Shown: piece by piece, positions 1 through 7,100 of the stretch
Layout of the letters: every line of letters starts with the position of its first letter
Position numbering within the stretch: position 1 is the first letter of the stretch
NCBI GenBank assembly: GCA_965250115.1
Contig: CBDFNJ010000002.1
Coordinates: 3,162,001-3,226,000, forward strand
From: CBDFHB01 sp965250115
Lineage (GTDB): Bacteria; Acidobacteriota; Vicinamibacteria; Marinacidobacterales; SMYC01
DNA: 64,000 nt
Direction: 5' to 3'
The notes under the pieces: model-generated
Databases searched by the model: none
What the model saw: only the letters and a program-made list of their open reading frames with translations
What the model was told of the DNA's origin: nothing
Translations under genes and position numbers: made by a program

Positions 1-422
1 TGGCACGCGAGCCTACCTCCGTCGAGGGTCACGTTCTCAAAGGCTTGTCTCTGGTCGACTTCGGAGCACCGGATCGCGCACTGGAGCAGTTCAGCGACGC
101 GCTCCGGACGACGCCGGACGACCATAGCGCGCTGCTACATCGAGGCATCGTACTGCTTCGGCTAAGTCGCAACGAAGAAGCGGCCTCCGATCTCAAGCAC
201 GCGCTAAAGAACCACCCCGACTGTGACGAAGCCTTCTATCATCTCGCGATCGCCTACGTTCAGCTCGGCGATCAAAGCGCGGCGATCGACGCGCTGCAAA
301 CGGCGATCGAGATTCATCCGCCCCGGCGCGTCGAAGCCCGAAAGGCAGCCGAATTCGAAGCGCTCCGTGCGGAACCCAGGTTCAAAGCCGTCCTGGCTGG
401 CAAGCGAGGCAGGAGGGGCTGA
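1..422 (+). CDS. TPR-repeat protein, C-terminal part (5' end outside window)
   Basis: The reading frame is open from base 3, so the gene starts before the window. About 139 residues are visible. They contain at least two tetratricopeptide-like helical hairpins: an A-L-x-x-F-x-x-A-L pattern near the start, then LLHRGIVLLRLSR, and FYHLAIAYVQLGD followed by AIDALQTAIEIHP. TPRs are protein-protein interaction scaffolds, so no catalytic role can be inferred. The tail (EALRAEPRFKAVLAGKRG) matches the common ending of bacterial TPR proteins where a final unit is followed by 'L...DPRF..L'. A TTG at 45 is an internal codon and not a convincing start. The stop is followed two bases later by the start of a small zinc-ribbon gene whose ribosome-binding site lies inside this gene, so the two are probably translationally coupled. 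Confidence 0.8.
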   Translation, partial: AREPTSVEGHVLKGLSLVDFGAPDRALEQFSDALRTTPDDHSALLHRGIVLLRLSRNEEAASDLKHALKNHPDCDEAFYHLAIAYVQLGDQSAAIDALQTAIEIHPPRRVEARKAAEFEALRAEPRFKAVLAGKRGRRG

Positions 423-424
423 GG

Positions 425-604
425 GTGGCGGAACGAGCGGAGAGGCAGGCCCAAAGCCAACAACGCCCCATCGAACTATCCACCCCGGATCCGGAAGCTC
501 TCATCAGAACATGCCCCAATTGTTCCGCGACGCTCGTGGAAAGTCGATGCAAGCTCCTTTGTCCCCGCTGTCACTACTACATGAGCTGCTCCGACTACTA
601 TTAG
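425..604 (+). CDS. small zinc-ribbon protein, 59 aa
   Basis: A GTG at 425 opens a 59-residue frame. It is preceded by a near-perfect Shine-Dalgarno AGGAGGGG (411-418) six bases upstream, inside the end of the TPR gene. The first 29 residues are polar and probably disordered. The rest holds RTCPNCSATLVESRCK, CKLLCPRCHYYMSC and ends SCSDYY: CPxC, then C-K-L-x-C-P-x-C, then S-C-S-D-x-Y. The two C-x2-C knuckles should bind one zinc ion. From memory this C-K-L-x-C-P-x-C...S-C-S-D-x-Y tail recurs in short uncharacterised zinc-ribbon proteins of Acidobacteriota, Planctomycetota and similar phyla, which I could not check. Function unknown; coupling to the TPR gene suggests co-expression. Confidence 0.75.
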   Translation: MAERAERQAQSQQRPIELSTPDPEALIRTCPNCSATLVESRCKLLCPRCHYYMSCSDYY

Positions 605-630
605 TCCCTCCAACCGGACCCCCCACCTTT

Positions 631-653
631 CCTCTCCCCAAAGGGGAGAGGGA
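631..653. terminator. GC-rich hairpin between convergent genes; copy 1 of a dispersed repeat
   Basis: A perfect inverted repeat, CCTCTCCCC / GGGGAGAGG around a 3-base A-rich loop, lies between the convergent zinc-ribbon gene (ends 604) and the M20 peptidase gene (ends 678). It is well placed to stop transcription from both sides, but there is no long T-run. The same 22 bases occur in opposite orientation at 18327-18349, so it may be a repeat element that also acts as a terminator. Confidence 0.5.
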
Positions 654-677
654 CTTGCTAGGCAAAACCGCCAACCC

Positions 678-1700
678 TTACGGGATTTTGGCTAGAAGCT
701 GTTTCGCGATGTCCTGGTAGTAGGCGACGGCGGCGGCGGCCTCGGCCTTTCCGATTTTCTCTCGGGCGGTGTGCGCGTCGTGAATCGTCCCCGGACCGAT
801 GAGAAGCGGTTTGCCGAATGTTTTCAGCGAGGGGATGTCCGTGCCAAAGGCCATCGGGGCGACCTCGAACCCGGGCAGTCTCTCACAGAACACCGCGTCG
901 GATTTTGCGATGATCTCGTAGCTCGAGGACGGATGCGCCTCGAGTATCGTCTCGAGCTTGGACTGCACCGTGGCGGCGTCGCCGACGACGCGAACGAAGA
1001 CCTCGGCGGTTGCGGAGGGCGCAAGCACGTTCGGGGCGAGACCGCCAGAGAGCGTGCCCACGTTGACCGTCGCCGGCCCCAGCACGTCGCTCGTACCCCA
1101 CTCCGCGTCTCGGATGTCGCCAAGAGCGTCGAGGAGCCTGTGGATGGCCGAATCACCGAGGTGTGGATAGGCCGAGTGCGCCGCCTTGCCGCGGGCGTCG
1201 AGACGAACCTTGAGCGCTCCTTTGTGGCCGCTGGCCATTCGATTTCCGGTCGGCTCTCCCACAACGACGTAGCTCGCTCGGGAAGAGAGCGAATTGGCCG
1301 CAATCGCCCCGACGCTGTCCACCTCCTCGCCAACGACGAACAGGAGACCAACCTCATCGACGCCGTCTTCGACGAGCGCCATGACCGCATGGGTCATGGC
1401 GGCCACGATGCCCTTCGCGTCACAGGTTCCTCGACCGTAGATGTAACTCTCGTCTTCCGAGCTCTCGTAAAACGGTGGGACCGTATCGAGGTGGGTACAG
1501 AAAACGACTCGGGGCAAGACATCCTTGGTGGTCGCGTAGACGTTCTGGCGATCGGGAGCGATATCCTGGAGCTCGATGGAGAAACCCTTCTCGGCGAGAT
1601 CTGCTTCCAAGAAGCGGGTCACGTCGCCCTCGGAACCGCTCACCGAGGGAATATCCACGAGACGCCGAATGTAGGCGTTCAGCTCGGCGTTCATGCTCAT
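678..1700 (-). CDS. M20-family metallopeptidase / deacylase (ArgE/DapE-like)
   Basis: 340 aa, close to usual for the family. Di-zinc M20 residues are present in order: H70 and D72 in FCTHLDTVPP, bridging D94 in GRGTCDAKG, the general-base pair E125-E126 in VVGEEVDSVGA, and E149 in VVGEPTGNR; the dimerisation domain starts near ASGHKGALKV. Members hydrolyse N-acyl amino acids or peptides (acetylornithine deacetylase, succinyl-diaminopimelate desuccinylase, LysK, carboxypeptidase G2). The substrate cannot be told from sequence; the length and the GHKG segment recall ArgE/LysK-type deacetylases. No signal peptide, so cytoplasmic. The ATG overlaps the stop of the upstream VOC gene by 4 bp (ATGA), making it the last gene of the fab/HDAC operon. 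No arginine or lysine biosynthesis genes are nearby. Confidence 0.85.
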   Translation of the reverse strand: MSMNAELNAYIRRLVDIPSVSGSEGDVTRFLEADLAEKGFSIELQDIAPDRQNVYATTKDVLPRVVFCTHLDTVPPFYESSEDESYIYGRGTCDAKGIVAAMTHAVMALVEDGVDEVGLLFVVGEEVDSVGAIAANSLSSRASYVVVGEPTGNRMASGHKGALKVRLDARGKAAHSAYPHLGDSAIHRLLDALGDIRDAEWGTSDVLGPATVNVGTLSGGLAPNVLAPSATAEVFVRVVGDAATVQSKLETILEAHPSSSYEIIAKSDAVFCERLPGFEVAPMAFGTDIPSLKTFGKPLLIGPGTIHDAHTAREKIGKAEAAAAVAYYQDIAKQLLAKIP

Positions 1701-2182
1701 CGCGCCTTGGGTGGCTTCGTGGCGAGCATCACCGTCCGCCCTTCCGGATCGGTCGTGGTCACGATACGGTCACCCCAGGGCATGACTTGAGGTGGACCAG
1801 CGAATCCGACCCCCTTGGCCGTCAATAGAGCGTGGGCGCGGTCCACGTTGGCAACGTAGAAGTAGAGTGTCGGCTCCCGAGGGAGGGGCTGTTCCCCACG
1901 CATTTCCGGATGAGGAGGCATGAAGCCTAAGCTGGAGCTCGACGACGTCTTGACGAAGAGATAGTTCAATCCTTCGGTGTCCCGCAACTCCGTTTTCAGC
2001 TCGAGAACATCCTGGTAGAACTTTCGAACTTGCTCTACCTTGTAGCTGAGAAAATCGACGTGCTGCCCTCGTATCGCGAGGGCAAGGCCACTTTTTGTCG
2101 TTTTGGTGGAGTGCTTCTTCCCGCCTGAACCAGTGGCCGCCGACTTCTTCGTCGCGGCGCGCGTCGGTTTCTTGGACTTCAT
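1697..2182 (-). CDS. VOC/glyoxalase-fold protein, N-terminus cut by the IS256 insertion
   Basis: 161 aa from the first ATG left after the insertion. Residues 1-36 are a Lys/Ala/Thr-rich tail; the VOC (glyoxalase I/dioxygenase) domain follows from about 'GQHVDFLSYKVEQVRKFYQ', ending with the typical DPEGRTVML strand. VOC proteins bind a metal between paired beta-alpha-beta-beta-beta modules; a single domain of this kind usually dimerises. Substrate unknown. Removing the IS and one target-site copy restores 18 further in-frame codons starting MSKKVTKKRAAKT at 3704, only 11 bases after the HDAC stop. The ancestral gene was therefore part of the same operon with a longer basic tail. The present ATG (2182) lies just inside the IS-distal flank; whether it is still translated is unknown. 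Confidence 0.7.
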   Translation of the reverse strand: MKSKKPTRAATKKSAATGSGGKKHSTKTTKSGLALAIRGQHVDFLSYKVEQVRKFYQDVLELKTELRDTEGLNYLFVKTSSSSSLGFMPPHPEMRGEQPLPREPTLYFYVANVDRAHALLTAKGVGFAGPPQVMPWGDRIVTTTDPEGRTVMLATKPPKAR

Positions 2183-2205
2183 CTTGGTCGATTTCGCTGT
2201 CTTCG

Positions 2206-2213
2206 CGGCTCTC
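2206..2213. repeat. 8-bp target-site duplication, left copy
   Basis: CGGCTCTC directly abuts the left end of the IS256-family element. An identical octamer abuts the right end (3674-3681). Eight to nine bp is the usual duplication length for IS256-family insertion. Confidence 0.9.
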
Positions 2214-2259
2214 GGGGATGTCCCGGCCGCTGTTGAATTTGGTCGGGTAGCGGCGGCAC
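2214..2259. repeat. IS256 left terminal inverted repeat
   Basis: Imperfect partner of 3631-3673. The outer 11 bases are perfectly complementary; internal blocks TGTTGAATTTGG and AGCGGCGGC are also shared. Confidence 0.85.
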
Positions 2260-2271
2260 CTGCGAATACTC

Positions 2272-3567
2272 TTAGGCAGCAACCTCATCGCTGTCAAGAG
2301 ATTTCTGTTTGCTTCTAAGCGCGTGAACGAGAGCGCCCATATGGCGATAGCCTTTGATACGGTGAAACTTTTTCTCCGCCGTGACGACGCCGAGAGCGGT
2401 CCATCGGCGAATCATGGAAGGACTCTTCCACCGCTTGACGTTTCTCGAGACTCTGCGGATGGTGCCGTTGAGATTCTCGATGGCGTTTGTCGTGGCCAGA
2501 GATTTGCGAAGTAACTCGGGTAGAGCGAGCTTCACAACCGTGAGGGTCTCTTCCATCCCTTCTCGAAGGCTTCCGGCAGCTTCGTCGTAGCCGTTTCGCT
2601 CGAGCCACGACACCAATGCCTGAAGTCGCTTGCGCGCCTTGTCGGCACTCTTGCATTTGTACGCTTCCTTCATTGTCTGGAGCACGTAGGCGTGACGGGA
2701 CTTGGGAAGGTACGAGCGTAGATTTCGGAGTTTGTGGAGCTGGCATCTTTGGATAACCGCGAGATCCCCCAAAACGTCGACGAGTGCTTTGCGGATCCCT
2801 TTGCCTCCGTCCACTACGCAGAGAATCGATTCGTCGACCCGCAATCCCCGCTCGAGAAGGTTCTGCAACATCGCGGTGCACACCCGAGAGTTCTCCGTCG
2901 AGCCCAGCCATATACCCAAGGGCACCTTCGTTCCATCTATTGTGATACCGAGAGTTACGACGACGGTCTGTCCGGCCACCTCAAGGCCATCCATCATTAG
3001 TGCCGCAAGCTCGAACTCCTCTAGCCTCCGAGATAGGTATTCCTCGAGCTTCTTAGTCGTCTGGCTCACGAGGTGACGGCTGGCGGCACTCTTGCTCGTG
3101 CCACGAGACTTCAACTTCGCCGAGGGTTTGTCCAGACTCGATTCGTAATTTCGGGTCGATACCCCCACCAAGATCTGGTTCAGCACTCGCTCCGGAAGCG
3201 GGTCTTCTTCGCGGAAGGCTTCGAAGTGTGGAAGCGACGCCTCCTCGCCCGACTTCGAACGAACTCGAGGTCGCGACACTTGGATTCGACGACCGCCGAA
3301 GCTCAGCTCCCCATCCGTGCTCCCCCAGTGGTTATGAGTTCGCTCCTTCTCGTGCTTGCCCTTCGGCCCCGCGATCTTCTCCGCGTCCTCTCTCAGGAGT
3401 AGGTGCAATGCGGTCAGTCCTTGCTCGTACACCCATTCCGTCAGGTCCGCCTTCGTGGCCGCGATCCCAGCTATCATCGGTAGCAGTATCTGACCGACTT
3501 GGCCAACTACCTTGCCCGTAGGCGAGTGCGTTTGCTTTCTTACTGGCTTCTTTGATTTCCTTGGCAT
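2272..3567 (-). CDS. IS256-family (mutator-type) transposase
   Basis: 431 aa, within the usual 390-430 range. The DDE catalytic triad of the mutator superfamily is visible: first Asp in ALMMDGLEVAG, second Asp in LCVVDGGKGIRKAL, Glu in TTNAIENLNGTIRR. The C/H-containing insertion CQLHKLRNL between D2 and E is also typical of IS256. The frame stays open upstream to 3816, but that stretch crosses the right terminal repeat into host DNA. The true start is ATG at 3567 (MPRKSKKP), preceded by AAGGAG six bases away. It acts in trans on the element's own inverted repeats. No frameshift or missing catalytic residue is seen, so the copy should be active. Confidence 0.92.
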   Translation of the reverse strand: MPRKSKKPVRKQTHSPTGKVVGQVGQILLPMIAGIAATKADLTEWVYEQGLTALHLLLREDAEKIAGPKGKHEKERTHNHWGSTDGELSFGGRRIQVSRPRVRSKSGEEASLPHFEAFREEDPLPERVLNQILVGVSTRNYESSLDKPSAKLKSRGTSKSAASRHLVSQTTKKLEEYLSRRLEEFELAALMMDGLEVAGQTVVVTLGITIDGTKVPLGIWLGSTENSRVCTAMLQNLLERGLRVDESILCVVDGGKGIRKALVDVLGDLAVIQRCQLHKLRNLRSYLPKSRHAYVLQTMKEAYKCKSADKARKRLQALVSWLERNGYDEAAGSLREGMEETLTVVKLALPELLRKSLATTNAIENLNGTIRRVSRNVKRWKSPSMIRRWTALGVVTAEKKFHRIKGYRHMGALVHALRSKQKSLDSDEVAA

Positions 3568-3630
3568 GGTGGCTCCTTGTCCCCCTCTGGAGACGGTTGG
3601 TTTGGCAGACCTATTCTTAGGCCGGCCAAG

Positions 3631-3673
3631 GAGCCGCCGCTGCCCCAAATTCAACATCCGGCGGGACATCCCC
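3631..3673. repeat. IS256 right terminal inverted repeat
   Basis: Inverted partner of 2214-2259; it ends GGGACATCCCC immediately before the target duplication at 3674. Confidence 0.85.
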
Positions 3674-3681
3674 CGGCTCTC
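3674..3681. repeat. 8-bp target-site duplication, right copy
   Basis: CGGCTCTC, identical to 2206-2213. Confidence 0.9.
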
Positions 3682-3704
3682 TTCTTCGTTACCTTCTTCG
3701 ACAT
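3682..3704 (-). pseudogene. displaced 5' end of the VOC gene
   Basis: ATG at 3704 starts MSKKVTKKRA and then runs into the IS, where it stops after 17 codons. Joined to 2205 downwards (using one target-site copy) it gives exactly 18 codons in frame with the VOC gene and continues the same Lys/Ala-rich tail. The start lies 11 bases behind the HDAC stop and has AGGA upstream. It is therefore read as the original start of the VOC gene, separated by the insertion. Confidence 0.8.
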
Positions 3705-3715
3705 GCCACGTTGTC

Positions 3716-4753
3716 CTATCGCGCCCGAAGCCCAGTCCAATGTTTCCCGTGCGCCCGGCGCAACTCTGAGACGATCTCCTCGCTCGATCGATCCACGTCG
3801 GTGATCTCGGGGGCACTATCGCCGCTCATCACGCCCAGCACCGAGGTTATGGCACGCTCGAGCGCAACGAGGTGATAGCCTCCTTCGAGGACGAACACTG
3901 CCTTGCCTTCACAGGTCGCGCGGGCGAGTCGAAGTATCTCGCCGGTCATCGCTGCGTAGCCCTCGTGAGTCAACTCCATCCCGCCGAGTGGATCGTCTCG
4001 ATGGGCATCGAAGCCTGCCGAAACGAAGATCTGCTCGGGATTGAACGACATGCCCACTGGGACAACGATATCGCGCAAGATTCTGAGATAGTCCCCGTCA
4101 CCCAGTCCGGCGACCAAAGGCACATTCAGGGTGTAGCCCTCACCCTCATCCTTCCCCACCTCACCCAGCGAGCCCGTGCCGGGATAGTGGGGCGACTGAT
4201 GAAGTGAGACGAATAAGACTTCGGGCGAGGTATAGAAAGCCTTTTGCGTCCCATTGCCATGATGGACGTCGAAGTCGATGACCATCACCCGCTGGAGCTG
4301 ATATCGCTGAAGGGCGTACTTGGCCCCGATGGCGATGTTATTGAAGATACAGAACCCCATCGCCTTGTCGGGCTTGGCATGGTGGCCCGGCGGCCTCGAG
4401 AAGGCGAAAGCGTTCTCGAGCTTGCCTTCCATGACTCCTTCAACCGCCGTCAGCACGGCGCCGGCCGCAAGATGAGCGGCCATGGCCGTTTCTCGCGTCG
4501 CGACGGTGTCCGAGTCCAGAAATGTCCGATCGTGAGCCGCTGTCCCCTGCACTTCGTTGTAGAGGTGCTCCCAGTGAACGAGCAGAATCTGCTCTTTTTC
4601 CGCAGGGTGTGGCGCTAGGGACCGAATTCTCGAGGACAGTGACGGGGCCGCGAGAGCACGCGCCACGGCGTCCATCCGCTCCGGCGATTCGGGATGCCCC
4701 TGTCCCGTCAGGTGCTTTTTGAAGTCTTCGCTGAATACGACGCCAGTCGCCAT
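3716..4753 (-). CDS. histone deacetylase-like amidohydrolase (AcuC/HDAC superfamily)
   Basis: 345 aa. The arginase/deacetylase fold motifs are complete: SRPPGHHA (catalytic His pair), VIDFDVHHGNGTQ (zinc-binding Asp and His), GFDAHRDDPLGG (second zinc Asp) and LEGGYHL. Bacterial members remove acetyl or other acyl groups from lysine side chains, polyamines or small molecules (AcuC deacetylates acetyl-CoA synthetase). Class II-type length and the motif LSSRIRSLAPHPA near the N-terminus fit general bacterial HDACs; the substrate is unknown. ATG 4753 was preferred because GGAG lies eight bases upstream; a GTG three codons earlier (4762) is possible. It lies 56 bp downstream of fabF, so it is probably co-transcribed with fatty-acid genes. 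Confidence 0.88.
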   Translation of the reverse strand: MATGVVFSEDFKKHLTGQGHPESPERMDAVARALAAPSLSSRIRSLAPHPAEKEQILLVHWEHLYNEVQGTAAHDRTFLDSDTVATRETAMAAHLAAGAVLTAVEGVMEGKLENAFAFSRPPGHHAKPDKAMGFCIFNNIAIGAKYALQRYQLQRVMVIDFDVHHGNGTQKAFYTSPEVLFVSLHQSPHYPGTGSLGEVGKDEGEGYTLNVPLVAGLGDGDYLRILRDIVVPVGMSFNPEQIFVSAGFDAHRDDPLGGMELTHEGYAAMTGEILRLARATCEGKAVFVLEGGYHLVALERAITSVLGVMSGDSAPEITDVDRSSEEIVSELRRAHGKHWTGLRAR

Positions 4754-4809
4754 TGGTCTCACTCCAGTCGAGTCGGGACCCGATTAATCACGGCCTCGCG
4801 ACGGCCTCC

Positions 4810-6069
4810 TCAGCTCTCACCCGCGAAACGCTTCAGCAAGAGCGCCGCGTTTGTGCCACCAAAGCCGAATGAATTCGACAAGGCATATTCGATGTTGCTC
4901 TCTCTCGCCTCGTTGGGAACGTAGTCGAGGTCACAATCGGGATCCGGCGTCTCGTAGTTGATCGTGGGCGGCAATTTCTGTTCTCGAAGCACCAGAGCCG
5001 TGATCCCCGCTTCCAGCCCGCCCGCACCCCCTAGAAGATGCCCGGTCATCGACTTGGTCGAGCTCACCGCCAGACGGCGAGCGTGCTCTCCGAACACGCG
5101 CTTGATCGCCAGCGTCTCTGTCTTGTCGTTGTACTCGGTAGAGGTGCCATGCGCATTGATGTAATCGACCTTGTTGGGCGCTACCCCAGAATCGTCCAGT
5201 GCCGCTTGGATGACCCGCCGCGCACCGTCCCCGTCCTCCGAAGGCGTCGTGATGTGAAACGCATCAGAAGACATTCCGTAGCCGACGAGCTCGCCATAAA
5301 TCGAAGCGCCTCTCGACCTGGCATGGTTGAGCTCCTCCAAGACGAGGATCCCTGCGCCTTCGCCGACGACAAAGCCGTTCCGATCCTTGTCAAAGGGACG
5401 CGACGCCCGATGCGGCTCGTCGTTCCTGGTCGACAGGGCTCTCATCGCGGCGAAGCCGCCGACTCCCATGGGCGTAATCGCGGCCTCCGAGCCACCTGCG
5501 ATCATAGCGTCGGCAACGCCTCGCTCGATCAGTTTCATGGCGTCGCCAACCGCGTGCGCGCTCGCGGAACAAGCGGTCGCGGTGGCGGAGCTGGGCCCCT
5601 TGGCGCCGAATCGAATCGAGACGTGGCCGGCGGCCAGGTTGATGATCATGGCGGGAACGAAGAAGGGCGAAATCTTGCGTGGCCCGCCCTTCAAGAGAGC
5701 CGCGTGCTCGCGCTCGATGGTCGCGAAACCCCCAATGCCAGAGCTAATGTAGACACCGACCCGCTCCGCGTTCGACGAATCGATCACGATACCCGAATCG
5801 GCGACCGCGAAGGTCGAAGCCGCGATCGCGTATTGGATGAAGGCGTCCATCTTCTTTACTTCTTTTTTCGGAACGAAGTCCAGAGGGTCGAACCCCTTGA
5901 TCTCGCCGGCAATGCGAACGCTGAATTCGGAAGCGTCGAAGCGCGTGATCGGTCCGATGCCGGAATGTCCGGCGAGAAGGCCTCGCCAGGTGTCTTGTGT
6001 TCCGATTCCCAGAGCGGATACAAGTCCGACGCCGGTAACGACGACCCTTCGTTTGGATTTGGTTCCCAC
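4810..6069 (-). CDS. fabF: 3-oxoacyl-[acyl-carrier-protein] synthase II
   Basis: 419 aa, full length. It condenses malonyl-ACP with acyl-ACP during fatty-acid elongation in the cytoplasm. The Cys-His-His triad is intact: C167 in TATACSAS, H307 in INAHGTSTEYND, H344 in MTGHLLGGAGG. The N-terminal VVVTGVGLVSALG motif is typical of FabF, and the Cys-His-His set (not Cys-His-Asn) rules out FabH. It follows acpP by 29 bp in the conserved fabD-fabG-acpP-fabF order. It is the only condensing enzyme in the window. Confidence 0.95.
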   Translation of the reverse strand: MGTKSKRRVVVTGVGLVSALGIGTQDTWRGLLAGHSGIGPITRFDASEFSVRIAGEIKGFDPLDFVPKKEVKKMDAFIQYAIAASTFAVADSGIVIDSSNAERVGVYISSGIGGFATIEREHAALLKGGPRKISPFFVPAMIINLAAGHVSIRFGAKGPSSATATACSASAHAVGDAMKLIERGVADAMIAGGSEAAITPMGVGGFAAMRALSTRNDEPHRASRPFDKDRNGFVVGEGAGILVLEELNHARSRGASIYGELVGYGMSSDAFHITTPSEDGDGARRVIQAALDDSGVAPNKVDYINAHGTSTEYNDKTETLAIKRVFGEHARRLAVSSTKSMTGHLLGGAGGLEAGITALVLREQKLPPTINYETPDPDCDLDYVPNEARESNIEYALSNSFGFGGTNAALLLKRFAGES

Positions 6070-6098
6070 GTTCGAATTTTCGTTGTCTCGACCGCGGT

Positions 6099-6335
6099 CT
6101 ACTTCGAATGCTCTTGGATGTAGGAAAAGGCCTCTTTGACGCGCGTGATTTTCTCGGCATCTTCATCCGGGATCTCGATTCCGAACTCCTCTTCGAGCGC
6201 CATGACGAGTTCGACCTGGTCGAGTGAATCGGCGCCGAGGTCATCGACGAAAGAGGCGTCCTCGGTAACCTGGTCCTCGTCTACGCCGAGCTGATCGACG
6301 ATGATACCCTTGACTTTATCGGGAATACTGCTCAT
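6099..6335 (-). CDS. acpP: acyl carrier protein
   Basis: 78 aa, acidic, four-helix ACP. The phosphopantetheine attachment serine is S37 in GADSLDQVEL. It carries growing acyl chains for the neighbouring Fab enzymes and for LpxA/FabZ further along. It sits between fabG (18 bp upstream) and fabF. An AGGAGG-type site (GAGGAAC on the coding strand) precedes the ATG. Confidence 0.97.
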   Translation of the reverse strand: MSSIPDKVKGIIVDQLGVDEDQVTEDASFVDDLGADSLDQVELVMALEEEFGIEIPDEDAEKITRVKEAFSYIQEHSK

Positions 6336-6353
6336 TAGTTCCTCCTGGAATAC

Positions 6354-7100
6354 TCACATGTAGAGGCCGCCGTTGACCTGTAGCACCTGGCCGGTGATGT
6401 AGCTGGCGCTCTCGGAAGCAAGAAACACCACGGCGTCGGCCACGTCCTCGGGCTGGCCGATGCGTCGCATCGGGATAGATTCGTTGAGACCGAGTCGAGT
6501 TTCCTCCGGAAGCTCGGACGTCATGTCGGTATCGATGAAACCCGGAGCTATCGCGTTGACGGTTATCTGGCGGGAGGCGACTTCTCGCGCCAGAGCCTTG
6601 GTGAAGCCGAGGATGGCCGCTTTGGAAGCGGCGTAGTTGGACTGCCCGGCGTTTCCCATTAACCCCACGACCGAGCTCATGTTGATGATTCTTCCTCCAC
6701 GCTGGCGAATCATAGGTCGCAAGGCGGCTCGGCTGCAATAGAAGAAACCTCCCACGTTGGTGGAGAGGACTTCGTTCCACTCCTCGTTCTTCATGCGCAG
6801 GAGCAAGTTGTCTCGCGTGATGCCGGCGTTGTTCACCAGAATGTCGAGTCGGCCGGCTCGCTTCAGAAATTCTTTAACGGTCCGATCGACGGAGTCAGGA
6901 ATCATCACGTCCATCGCGATCCCCTCGAGAGGGACGGGACTCGCGGCCGAAAGCTCGCTTGCCGTCTGCTGCGCACGTTCGCTCGACCGCCCCGTTAGCG
7001 TTACTCTCGCGCCCCGCGTCGAGAGCGCCGCCGCAATCGCGCGACCGACCCCTCTCGATCCGCCCGTCACAAGCGCTACCTTGCCGTCCCACTCAGACAA
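6354..7100 (-). CDS. fabG: 3-oxoacyl-[acyl-carrier-protein] reductase
   Basis: 248 aa when started at TTG 7100 (MSEWDGKVALVTGG), the standard FabG length. The frame is open further upstream, but that would overlap fabD by over 60 bp. Short-chain dehydrogenase hallmarks: TGGSRGVG nucleotide-binding turn at 12-19, NNAG, catalytic Ser in INMSSVVG, and YAASK. It reduces 3-oxoacyl-ACP with NADPH. The TTG start overlaps the fabD stop by 8 bp, which suggests translational coupling. Confidence 0.95.
   Translation of the reverse strand: MSEWDGKVALVTGGSRGVGRAIAAALSTRGARVTLTGRSSERAQQTASELSAASPVPLEGIAMDVMIPDSVDRTVKEFLKRAGRLDILVNNAGITRDNLLLRMKNEEWNEVLSTNVGGFFYCSRAALRPMIRQRGGRIINMSSVVGLMGNAGQSNYAASKAAILGFTKALAREVASRQITVNAIAPGFIDTDMTSELPEETRLGLNESIPMRRIGQPEDVADAVVFLASESASYITGQVLQVNGGLYM

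Larger units (their letters stand above)
2214..3673 (-). mobile_element. complete IS256-family insertion sequence, 1460 bp
   Basis: Both ends are visible. The element starts GGGGATGTCCC at 2214 and ends with its reverse complement at 3673. The terminal inverted repeats run about 45 bp imperfectly (left 2214-2259, right 3631-3673; shared segments GGGGATGTCCC, TGTTGAATTTGG and AGCGGCGGC). It carries one transposase gene on the minus strand and is flanked by the direct repeat CGGCTCTC. The perfect target duplication, intact transposase and closely matched ends suggest a recent insertion. It sits inside the 5' part of the VOC gene. Confidence 0.92.

Noticed and set aside
3568..3816. N-terminal extension of the IS256 transposase
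   Set aside because: It runs through the IS terminal repeat and the target duplication into host DNA; ATG 3567 has a good ribosome-binding site.
5038..6123. Long plus-strand frame antisense to fabF
   Set aside because: Shadow frame; fabF is unambiguous.
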